Shown here one piece after another: positions 57,200 through 64,000 of a stretch of 64,000 nucleotides of DNA. The stretch lies in contig JAGRJR010000004.1 in NCBI GenBank assembly GCA_020442635.1, forward strand, positions 1-64,000. The letters are read 5' to 3'. Within the stretch, counting starts at the first letter, position 1. The number at the start of each line of letters is the position of its first letter. The notes beneath the pieces are model-generated. The model was not told the DNA's origin, searched no databases, and was given only the letters and a program-made list of their open reading frames with translations. This DNA comes from Lysobacterales bacterium. Lineage in GTDB: Bacteria > Pseudomonadota > Gammaproteobacteria > Xanthomonadales > Marinicellaceae. Both the position numbers and the translations under genes were made by a program.

Positions 57200-58387
57200 T
57201 TAATACTCAAAATTAATTCGTCCTGTATCTGTTTGTAGATAAGGAACTAAATTTTCCCAGTATGTATATTGACCAGTGTAGTTGCTTCCACTTTGATAGG
57301 CTCTGACATTGGTATTTCTGTAAAAAAGATAGTATCCTAACTTTACATTATTCCCACCAGCAGGAACTGTGCAGTTACATCTGTTCTCTGACTGCAATCC
57401 CATATTCACGCCTATCAATATGTCAGAACCAGAAGTATTATTAAAAAACGGTACAAAGATCGCATCACCATTTGAAAATCTATTATTAATGACTAAGTCG
57501 GTTGTACTTCCTGGATTATCAATTGTGAAACTGCCAGAAATATTATCGCCGACTTCAAATCCAACCGAATTACCAGTTTTCTCCAAAGTCCAGTTAACTA
57601 CCAGTCTACTGCCTGTATAACTGACCGTTGACCCTTGAGTTAAGCCAGCTTCAGATGTACCAATATACTGGCCGTCAATAGTTAAATTCACATCATTTAA
57701 CAATTTATTTTGAAGCCTCAAATAGGTCGTATTATTTGCCTGCCCTCCACCTGATAAAGAGCAGTTTAAATCTTTGATACTAGTTAATCTTGAAAAAGGA
57801 AATGAACCATTTCCATACATTTGGCCAGTATAAAAATCCACATATGAGCTACTGTATGAAACTGATGCTGAATTACAGTCATTAAATCTAACAGTTACAT
57901 TTCCCCAATATTCCGTATTCAAATCACTGGGTATAAAATAGCCAAATGCCATGCCATAACTAAAATTCATATTTATTGAAATAGAATTGTCATTCGAATT
58001 CCAATTACCAACACCAAGAAGCCACACTGGGTCACCTCTCAAATTATATGTATACCAAGATAACAGCACCCTATTATCTGGCAAAACTTCTATCATAAAG
58101 CCGTGCCCAGATTGGTTTGGGTTGTACCAATTTCCAGTCAATCCTGCAGGAGGAGTTTGACTCTTCTCAGCACCTTTAAAGTTAGTTTTTCCGTTCCAAT
58201 AATCATCTTCAACTTGACTAATTAAATCTTGTTCAATTATCAACCTTTTTCCAAAGTCATAATTTGAATCTGTTTCACTCATTTCTATAGATTCATTAAA
58301 CAGAGATACTGGTTCACTGTTAGCTAATAAACTGTAGAAAATTAAAAATATAAATAACTGATTGTGATTCGCTGTGTACATTTTCAT
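57200..58387 (-). CDS. Secreted protein with GxWYNPxxSGHGF repeat-type motif
   Basis: From the ATG at 58387 (AGGAG upstream) the product is 395 residues with a signal peptide (about 1-23). The conserved segment GNWYNPNQSGHGFMIEVL to SWYTYNLRGDPVWLLGVG (about 80-120) is one I recall from secreted proteins of Xanthomonadales-like bacteria, where its role is unknown. The C-terminal half is a separate beta-rich domain with a CNC pair. It precedes the two downstream secreted genes on the same strand. Confidence 0.68.
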   Translation of the reverse strand: MKMYTANHNQLFIFLIFYSLLANSEPVSLFNESIEMSETDSNYDFGKRLIIEQDLISQVEDDYWNGKTNFKGAEKSQTPPAGLTGNWYNPNQSGHGFMIEVLPDNRVLLSWYTYNLRGDPVWLLGVGNWNSNDNSISINMNFSYGMAFGYFIPSDLNTEYWGNVTVRFNDCNSASVSYSSSYVDFYTGQMYGNGSFPFSRLTSIKDLNCSLSGGGQANNTTYLRLQNKLLNDVNLTIDGQYIGTSEAGLTQGSTVSYTGSRLVVNWTLEKTGNSVGFEVGDNISGSFTIDNPGSTTDLVINNRFSNGDAIFVPFFNNTSGSDILIGVNMGLQSENRCNCTVPAGGNNVKLGYYLFYRNTNVRAYQSGSNYTGQYTYWENLVPYLQTDTGRINFEY

Positions 58388-58462
58388 AAGATCTCCTGAG
58401 ATAGTTTTCCTTTTAACAAGAAAAGACATATGCGCCTTTTCAAAAACCTAAGAACTTTTGAT

Positions 58463-58795
58463 TTAATATGACCAGTTTGTAAATTCAATCGAATAACCGT
58501 TTCTACGTTTGTTTTTAGCCATATCATTTTGTTCTGATTCAGCTTCATTCTTTTCATCTTCAAAAAAACAACTGGTTCTACTTCGTTCAACATTTGCTCC
58601 AACCCTTCCTTTTAAATAGTCATAAAACCTATTCTCAAATTTTGTTTTTCTCCCATAGTCCCCAAAAAATACTTCACTAAAATATGTGATCTTTTCATTA
58701 GGGTTAACAGACAAACAATGGATATATTCATCACCCTCAGCAAACACTAAAGTTGACAAGAATGTAAATATTGTTATTAAAATTATTTTTTTCAT
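58463..58795 (-). CDS. Small exported protein with CxFE...GYxIxFTNW end
   Basis: From the ATG at 58795 (GGGAG upstream) the product is 110 residues with a signal peptide (about 1-19, ending VFA). The mature part has HCLSVNP near the start and a C-terminal block SCFFEDEKNEAE to GYSIEFTNWSY. I recall similar ends in short exported proteins of unknown function. Longer upstream reading into the next gene is rejected. It may be related to the neighbouring lipoprotein, which has YCLSVDSS. Confidence 0.65.
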   Translation of the reverse strand: MKKIILITIFTFLSTLVFAEGDEYIHCLSVNPNEKITYFSEVFFGDYGRKTKFENRFYDYLKGRVGANVERSRTSCFFEDEKNEAESEQNDMAKNKRRNGYSIEFTNWSY

Positions 58796-58820
58796 TATTT
58801 TTCTCCCTATAAAATTTTGA

Positions 58821-59303
58821 TTATTTATATTCAAAATAATCACGAACTGCAGACTGGCAGTCGCTAAAATCAACATCTGATTCACAAGCAAATGCCAGCA
58901 ATGATAAATATGTGTACTCATCTTTGTCATAAAAAATAGTTCTCTTATCATAAGCATCAACACTCGTTGATCCTCTGTTCGTGTCACATGTCCCCATTCC
59001 GAAACAATATGTCACCTTTAATTCTGAGCTGCAGCGATTTTCTAAATAGGCCATATCACCTATAGTATTCGCTCTTGAAGAATCTACCGACAAACAATAG
59101 CTTTTATTCGTAACATAAACTTCACTTTCATTAGTGTTTTGAGAACTATAATATTCATTACCACTTGATGAATAAGAATTACCATATTGTGAAGATCCTG
59201 TCAGTGAACTCTCTAAAATTCTCGCAAACTGCTTGTGCTCCTCATACGTCAACCCACAACCACCAATCAATGTGCTAATTGTCAATACCGTAATTAAACG
59301 CAT
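58821..59303 (-). CDS. Small Cys-rich lipoprotein
   Basis: The 160-residue product has a lipobox (LIGGC, Cys at residue 16), a Ser/Tyr-rich linker, and a mature domain with several cysteines (YCLSVDSS, RCSSELKVTYCFGMGTCD, ACESDVDFSDC). Disulfides and attachment to the outer membrane are likely. GGGAGG precedes the ATG. It is the first gene of the minus-strand block and divergent from the LuxR-type regulator. Confidence 0.68.
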   Translation of the reverse strand: MRLITVLTISTLIGGCGLTYEEHKQFARILESSLTGSSQYGNSYSSSGNEYYSSQNTNESEVYVTNKSYCLSVDSSRANTIGDMAYLENRCSSELKVTYCFGMGTCDTNRGSTSVDAYDKRTIFYDKDEYTYLSLLAFACESDVDFSDCQSAVRDYFEYK

Positions 59304-59440
59304 ATATTTTCCTCCCTATTTACTGAATTAACTTTTATATTACTGATTTATTTTTTTCACACATCCCCCCCAAGGGTGATGAAAATGTTTTTCTTAAAAA
59401 GAAAAATGTGTTAACTTGATGTTAAGCAGGAGGGAAGAGG

Positions 59441-60568
59441 ATGAGCGAGGACAAAAACTTAATTGAAATAGTCTCAAGTATTTATGACACGATATTGAAT
59501 CCAGGTGCTTGGCAGGTTGCTGGGAAGAGAATTCGTGAATGGTATAGTTCTGTTTATGCAGGATTATATGTTTACAATACCAATACTAATGCTTTGGTTC
59601 ATGATGCCATTTATGGAATTGATGAATCGTTTAAAAATTTATATGCTTCCACTTACTGTTTTATAGACCCATACCGAGAATCTGAGCAATTTATAGCTTC
59701 TAACCCGCACATACCACTCACCGATAAAAGAATCGAAGATATTTTCTTTTCAATTGAACATAACCACAAAAAGTATGACTATTTTGGCGATTATTGGAAA
59801 AGGTATGATTGTGACCATGCCATTGGAACTATGATTGACCTGCCTGGTAACTTAAGAGCAGGTATTTGTACCCCAAGAAGCTCTTCTATTGGCGCATATA
59901 CAGTCCAAGAAATTGAAGAATTTGAATACATAAGACATGCTTTTAATCAAGCCATGATTTTAAGCAAAAACATCCAGCAGCTTGGTGATAATGCAGCGGC
60001 ACTTGAACAAACCATACAATTTATCAATCAGGCAGTGTTTATTGTTGATGATAAAGCGAGAATTTTAAATGTCAATTCAATTGGTATGAATTGCCTGCTT
60101 TCCAACCATATATTAAGTGACAACAAAGGCCGGTTAACTGTCAAACACAGAAAACTAAACTCACAGCTTTTAGATGCCATTTCTCTTGCTTGCAATGAGA
60201 CGATTAGTGAAACTTCCTCTATCAGCAAAAAATTAACTTCTGGGCCGGTTGAGTTATTAATTTGTCCTTTACAAAAAGAAATCAATTTCTTTAAATACTA
60301 CAACCCAAGAGCCGTGGTATTTCTTCTTCAAGGTCAGGTTTCAAATTCAGATGTACTCATTGATTTATATGATTTCACTTATACAGAAAAAGAAGTTCTA
60401 AGACTGGCTATAAATGGAAAATCTTTAATTGAAATTTCTAATTACAGAGGTACATCTTCAGAAACTGTCAAGACACAAATGAGAAGCATCTACGGCAAAA
60501 CCCAAACGTCCAACTTAAAAGAACTTAGATCACTAATTTATCCAATCACAAAAGCTAACTTGGTGTAG
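59441..60568 (+). CDS. LuxR-type transcriptional regulator with GAF/PAS-like sensor region
   Basis: The 375-residue protein has an N-terminal sensor region (about 1-180, GAF-like), a PAS-like segment (about 185-235: [22 protein letters not shown]), and a C-terminal LuxR helix-turn-helix (about 310-370: [20 protein letters not shown] and [20 protein letters not shown]). A very strong ribosome-binding site (AGGAGGGAAGAGG) precedes the ATG. It is divergent from the exported-protein block and a good candidate for its regulator. Confidence 0.85.
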   Translation: MSEDKNLIEIVSSIYDTILNPGAWQVAGKRIREWYSSVYAGLYVYNTNTNALVHDAIYGIDESFKNLYASTYCFIDPYRESEQFIASNPHIPLTDKRIEDIFFSIEHNHKKYDYFGDYWKRYDCDHAIGTMIDLPGNLRAGICTPRSSSIGAYTVQEIEEFEYIRHAFNQAMILSKNIQQLGDNAAALEQTIQFINQAVFIVDDKARILNVNSIGMNCLLSNHILSDNKGRLTVKHRKLNSQLLDAISLACNETISETSSISKKLTSGPVELLICPLQKEINFFKYYNPRAVVFLLQGQVSNSDVLIDLYDFTYTEKEVLRLAINGKSLIEISNYRGTSSETVKTQMRSIYGKTQTSNLKELRSLIYPITKANLV

Positions 60569-60587
60569 TTTTTATAAGTCTTTCTTT

Positions 60588-60842
60588 AAGCGCCACACTA
60601 AACACATTGTGACCATTGAAGACAATGTGATCCAAGGCGGTGCTGGCAGTTATGTGAATGAAATCCCTCACGAACTGAAAATACAAACCCCGGTATTAAA
60701 CCTCGGCTTACCTGACAAATTCCAGGATCATGGCACCCGTGAACAATTACTCGAAGAAGCCGGTTTGACCGCTGAAGAGATATTAAAGCGCATAGAAACT
60801 TTTACTCAGAAAAAACAATCATCGCAAGTTTATTCTTTGTAA
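60588..60842 (+). pseudogene. Detached 3' end of dxs
   Basis: The segment reads as a C-terminal Dxs piece of about 80 residues ([20 protein letters not shown] to [10 protein letters not shown]) with no N-terminal part. Compared with the intact dxs, the shared part differs mainly at synonymous positions. The end [15 protein letters not shown] looks more like the ordinary family end. It is most likely the original dxs tail, displaced by insertion. An in-frame Met is not available before codon 9 of the piece, so expression is unlikely. Confidence 0.88.
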
Positions 60843-60882
60843 CACCCCATCTTAATACAACTCATGGATTGGCAAAAATATA

Positions 60883-61003
60883 TGTCATACTGAGAGAAAC
60901 GCAGTGAAGTCGAAGCATCTCATCAAGCTGAGTTGAACCAATTTTCAAGCACCACCAAAATCCAAACAGATTCTTCGATTCGCTACGCTCACTCAGAATG
61001 ACA
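60883..61003. repeat. MITE-like imperfect inverted repeat
   Basis: The arms are about 37 bases: TGTCATACTGAGAGAAACGC at the left, and the reverse complement of the right end, TGTCATTCTGAGTGAGCGTA. Both continue to a shared TCGAAG(C/A)ATCT. The central loop is unrelated. The element has no coding capacity. I recall similar TGTCATTCTGAG repeats as dispersed elements in many bacterial genomes. Confidence 0.75.
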
Positions 61004-61052
61004 ATAAATTTAACATGAGCTGGTTTCCATGCTGGTGTATCATGACGAGAAT

Positions 61053-61547
61053 TTAAAAGCTCTTCTTGGCAATCGTTTTACCAATTTCTGTGACTTTCAG
61101 TAAAGCCGCCGAGCCGTACCAAGGGATTAATTCCATTTTTAAGCGACCGGCTTTAATCGCTGGATCACTGCTGGTCAATGCTTCGGCTTCTTCTACGGTT
61201 TTAACATCAAAAATATAAATCCCCTGAATGCCTTGGTCATTCTTGGCAAAAGGTCCTGCCAACACAAGTTCGCCGCTTTCAGCCATTCTTTTGATGTTAT
61301 CCATATGAGCTTTTTGTAGTTTGGCAGCTTCTTCAGGTGAATGGTCACGATTAGGGCCTTGTTTCAGCAAGGCCATGACATACATTTTCATCCCATAGTC
61401 ATCAGCACCTAATTCTTGTGCCAATTTGGCATTGTAATTTTCTGATACTTTCAATGACTCATCTTCTGCTACTTTGTTTTCTTTAGACTTTACCCCAATA
61501 GCAGTCGCAGCACTGATTGCAATAATCAAAAAAAGAAAATACTTCAT
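61053..61547 (-). CDS. Exported YciI-like protein
   Basis: The 164-residue product has an N-terminal hydrophobic signal (about 1-20). A YciI-like ferredoxin-fold domain follows: MKMYVMALLKQGPNRD, HMDNIKRMAESGELVLAGPF, QGIYIFDVKTVEEAEAL and DPAIKAGRLKMELIPWYG. YciI proteins are usually small cytoplasmic proteins of uncertain function. The signal peptide suggests a periplasmic version, which is less common. Confidence 0.78.
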   Translation of the reverse strand: MKYFLFLIIAISAATAIGVKSKENKVAEDESLKVSENYNAKLAQELGADDYGMKMYVMALLKQGPNRDHSPEEAAKLQKAHMDNIKRMAESGELVLAGPFAKNDQGIQGIYIFDVKTVEEAEALTSSDPAIKAGRLKMELIPWYGSAALLKVTEIGKTIAKKSF

Positions 61548-61694
61548 AAATCAAACCTGAATAAAATATCGATACATTATCACAAATAACTCACATTTTT
61601 GGCTATGAAACAAAAAAACATGTCGTTTCTATACAACTTTAAAAAATCTTATTTACAATAGCTAAAGTACAACAAGAAAAGTAGGAGGTGTGTA

Positions 61695-63080
61695 ATGTTC
61701 AAATTGATGACAATGCTGACTGTTTTTGTGGTTTCTCAAGCTTCTGCAGAAATTGAATGGCCAATTAATATTGAGCCCAACCCTTTAACCGATAATGGTT
61801 TTGGTAATGGTGTTGCCAATCTTGATGAATGGTTGGTCATTGGTGACACCCAAAATGATGTTCAAGCATCCAATGCTGGCGCCATTCATGTCTATCAAAA
61901 TGTTAATGGTCAATGGCTACCTTACCAAACCCTCTATGCTGATGATGCAGAAAGTAATGATCAATTGGGCTCTGCGGTTGCCATTGAACGCAATCACTTA
62001 ACTGGTGAAGTCTGGATTATGGGTTCTGCCCTGAATGATGATGATTCAGGACCTGATCAAGGCGCAGTTTATGCATTCCAATTAGATGTTAATGGTGATT
62101 TTATTCAACAAGATAAATTTGTTGGCACCAACAGTTCCAATAATTTTGGAGTATCGATAGCATTGAACTATGATTATGTTGAAGACATCAATGCCTATCT
62201 CTGGGTTTTAGTGGTTGGTGATGATACCATGCGAAGACCTGACCCCATTGGTGGTGGCACGCACACCACTGGTGGTATAACCATTTACAAAAAAAGCGGA
62301 GGTTTGCCGTGGGAAGAGGAGATTGTTCAATCGGGAGTGGCTTTTTTTGAAGCCTTAGACAGTTTTGATAAGTGGGGTGCTTCGGTTTCTGTGGATGGTA
62401 TTTTTATTGCTTCTGGCGCACCTGGTTACGATGTAGATGACAATGGTAATACGTTAGTTGACGCAGGAGCTATTTTTTATGCTTTTAGAGACAATTTGAC
62501 ACAAACCTGGTCCTGTTGTTCAATCATTACCGCCGATCAACCCGTTGCAGGTGCCAATCTGGGTGCCGCTGTTGAAGTTATTAAACAACCAGGCAATAAC
62601 ATTTCTTTATTTGCTGGTGCACCCTTGGAGAAACCGGACATGTCGACAAGACAAGTGGGTGCAGTTCACGTATGGCAAAACACTGGTTATGTTGAAAAAC
62701 TGTTACCATCGGTTATTGTAGGTGGACAAGGTGAACACTTCGGCTCAACCATTGCTGCCAATGGTGATGACTATTTTGGCACCACTGAATTATTGGTTGG
62801 AGCACCTTTCAGTAACGACAGAAAAGGCAGGGTCTATTTGTTCAGCAAAAACCTCAATTACAATGGCAATAACGGTTTATATCTGGAAAAACAGCAAATA
62901 GTTGGATCTGACACCAACGCTTATCCCTGGGATTTTGGTCAATTTGGCACGCTCGTATCAACCGATGGTCGGAATCATGTAGCCACCAGTGCCTCGAACT
63001 ACATAGGCTCACACCGCAGAGTGACCACCAAGGAATACCCTATTTTTGTGAATGGTTTTGAAACAGCTTTTCAGCAATAA
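61695..63080 (+). CDS. Secreted FG-GAP-type beta-propeller protein
   Basis: The 461-residue product has a signal peptide (about 1-18, ending SQASA). It has repeated blades of FG-GAP type (GAIHVYQNVNGQWLPYQTL, DQLGSAVAIE, WGASVSVDGIFIASGAPGY, GAVHVWQNTG, FGSTIAANGD and LLVGAPFSNDRKGRVYLF). The end is YPIFVNGFETAFQQ, again containing an IFxNGFE motif, here with five more residues. A strong ribosome-binding site (AGGAGGTG) precedes the ATG. The role is unknown; family members are often surface binders. Confidence 0.8.
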   Translation: MFKLMTMLTVFVVSQASAEIEWPINIEPNPLTDNGFGNGVANLDEWLVIGDTQNDVQASNAGAIHVYQNVNGQWLPYQTLYADDAESNDQLGSAVAIERNHLTGEVWIMGSALNDDDSGPDQGAVYAFQLDVNGDFIQQDKFVGTNSSNNFGVSIALNYDYVEDINAYLWVLVVGDDTMRRPDPIGGGTHTTGGITIYKKSGGLPWEEEIVQSGVAFFEALDSFDKWGASVSVDGIFIASGAPGYDVDDNGNTLVDAGAIFYAFRDNLTQTWSCCSIITADQPVAGANLGAAVEVIKQPGNNISLFAGAPLEKPDMSTRQVGAVHVWQNTGYVEKLLPSVIVGGQGEHFGSTIAANGDDYFGTTELLVGAPFSNDRKGRVYLFSKNLNYNGNNGLYLEKQQIVGSDTNAYPWDFGQFGTLVSTDGRNHVATSASNYIGSHRRVTTKEYPIFVNGFETAFQQ

Positions 63081-63106
63081 CATCCTTTAACCTAAAGCTT
63101 TATCAA

Positions 63107-63147
63107 AAAACACCTGACAAACATGACTTTTGTTAGGTGTTTTTTTA
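63107..63147 (+). terminator. Intrinsic terminator after the FG-GAP gene
   Basis: A stem AACACCTGACAAA / TTTGTTAGGTGTT (one G-T pair) is followed by a run of seven T. It lies just downstream of the stop at 63080. Confidence 0.85.
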
Positions 63148-63252
63148 TTTCTGTTCAGTTAGAGTATGCCTCACAAAAAGTTCGGCTTTTAATCCCTGAA
63201 CTTTTTTTCTATAGCAAACGTCTATATTTTTTTAAAAACAAGAGGTACTTAT

Positions 63253-64000
63253 ATGTCATTAAGTCAACGAGGAAAGTGGCTGCCATTGCTGCTGGTTTTA
63301 TTCATTTCATTCAACGCCCTGGCCAAGTTACCTAAAGGCATTGAAAAAGTTACATCAGTAGAGGGTATCACTGAATATCGCATGGACAATGGTTTACAGA
63401 TTTTATTGTTCCCTGACCAATCCCAGGAAACCCAAACCGTTAACATCACCTACCATGTAGGCTCAAAACATGAAAATTATGGTGAAACCGGTATGGCTCA
63501 CTTGTTGGAGCATTTGGTATTCAAAGGCACACCGAGTCACCCGAACATTCCTAAAGAACTGACTGATCATGGTGCAGAACCCAACGGCACCACCTGGACA
63601 GACCGTACCAATTACTTTGAAACCTTTGCTGCTTCTGATGAAAACCTGGAGTGGGCTTTGGAATTAGAAGCGGACCGCATGATCAATTCATTCATATCAA
63701 GAGAAGATCTGGATTCTGAAATGACGGTTGTGAGAAATGAATTGGAAAATGGTGACAACAATCCTTTCCGAGTTTTATGGCAAAGAATGGGCTCTGTTTC
63801 TATGGACTGGCATAACTATGGCAAAAGCACCATTGGCGCACGATCTGATTTGGAAAATGTGGACATTTCAAACCTGCAGGCATTTTATAGAAAATATTAC
63901 CAACCAGATAATGCCACTTTGATTGTTGCCGGTAAAATTGATGAAGCCAAAACATTGGATTTGATCAAAAAACATTACGCCAAAATTCCAAAACCCAAAA
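63253..64000 (+). CDS. M16-family zinc peptidase, N-terminal part (runs off the window)
   Basis: The frame is open from the ATG at 63253 to the window end, giving 249 codons. There is a signal peptide (about 1-24, ending NALA). The inverted zinc motif HLLEHLVFKGT (HxxEH) is followed by the distal Glu region ELEADRMINS, and then VRNELENGDNNP. These are features of periplasmic M16 (insulinase/pitrilysin-like) peptidases. AGAGG lies upstream of the ATG. The rest of the gene, normally including a second M16 domain, lies outside. Confidence 0.88.
   Translation, partial: MSLSQRGKWLPLLLVLFISFNALAKLPKGIEKVTSVEGITEYRMDNGLQILLFPDQSQETQTVNITYHVGSKHENYGETGMAHLLEHLVFKGTPSHPNIPKELTDHGAEPNGTTWTDRTNYFETFAASDENLEWALELEADRMINSFISREDLDSEMTVVRNELENGDNNPFRVLWQRMGSVSMDWHNYGKSTIGARSDLENVDISNLQAFYRKYYQPDNATLIVAGKIDEAKTLDLIKKHYAKIPKPK

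Larger units (their letters stand above)
53374..60587. other. Candidate inserted island between two dxs 3' ends
   Basis: This block of about 7.2 kb is by eye more AT-rich than its flanks. It carries five minus-strand genes for exported proteins and a plus-strand LuxR-type regulator. It is bounded on the left by the end of intact dxs and on the right by a detached dxs 3' end. I see no integrase, transposase or attachment-site repeat, so recombination between dxs sequences is the simplest explanation. Confidence 0.65.

Noticed and set aside
58796-58987. Upstream extension of the small exported protein at 58463
   Set aside because: The added residues overlap the neighbouring lipoprotein gene in another frame. 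The ATG at 58795 has a clear GGGAG site and a signal peptide.

Overview
The window looks like a chromosomal segment of a free-living, moderately AT-rich gammaproteobacterium. The main reasons are the S10-spc ribosomal gene order, a tRNA-Tyr/Gly/Thr-tuf cluster of the Escherichia coli tufB type, zapE, ampG-like, trmB, gpmA and dxs genes, and the methylcitrate and histidine-utilisation genes. Several secreted beta-helix or beta-propeller proteins end in a short IFxxGFE-like tail. From memory this recalls Marinicella and relatives near the Xanthomonadales, but the assignment is an inference. I saw no gene-free stretch longer than about 300 bases, no rRNA, no CRISPR array and no recognisable transposase or integrase.

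Layout. Positions 1-9036 (minus strand) hold the spc and S10 operons from the start of secY back to rpsJ. A hairpin terminator and a short gap follow, then tuf and three tRNA genes (10346-10626) with promoter candidates behind them. Positions 10874-17812 hold a BtuF-like binding protein, a DUF2157 / DUF4401-GDYXXLXY membrane pair, prpC-prpB, and a cyclic-nucleotide-binding/rhodanese protein. Positions 17975-27639 hold an AmpG-like transporter, a very large DUF3857/transglutaminase-like protein, an unknown membrane-anchored protein, a CadC-like regulator, a small membrane protein, an alpha/beta hydrolase and zapE.

Positions 27740-35603 hold three neighbouring secreted parallel-beta-helix proteins of the CSLREA / choice-of-anchor type. 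The middle one is broken by a one-base frameshift in a G6 tract and has a second apparent indel at its last codons. Positions 35764-41769 hold an AraC regulator and the hut operon: a MarR-type regulator, hutU, a small membrane gene, hutH and hutG. The operon has a good sigma-70 promoter with two adjacent 12-bp palindromes over the probable start site. Positions 42763-46779 hold an ECF sigma factor with an apparent C-terminal membrane helix, its probable anti-sigma factor, and a Ser/Thr kinase with TPRs. Positions 47062-53373 hold trmB, an SLC13-type permease, small proteins, gpmA and dxs.

Positions 53374 to about 60590 hold an AT-rich block of secreted proteins: a zinc metalloprotease, two large beta-sandwich-like proteins, two small exported proteins and a LuxR-type regulator. 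The block lies between the 3' end of dxs and a second, diverged copy of the dxs 3' end (60588-60842). This is best explained by an insertion or recombination that supplied a replacement dxs tail and displaced the old one. A MITE-like inverted repeat follows. The window ends with a YciI-like protein, an FG-GAP-type secreted protein and the start of an M16 zinc peptidase.

The strongest candidates for something undescribed are the dxs-tail-flanked island, the shared GFE tail on secreted proteins, the frameshifted glycine-rich beta-helix gene, the MarR operator architecture in front of hut, and the membrane-tailed sigma factor.
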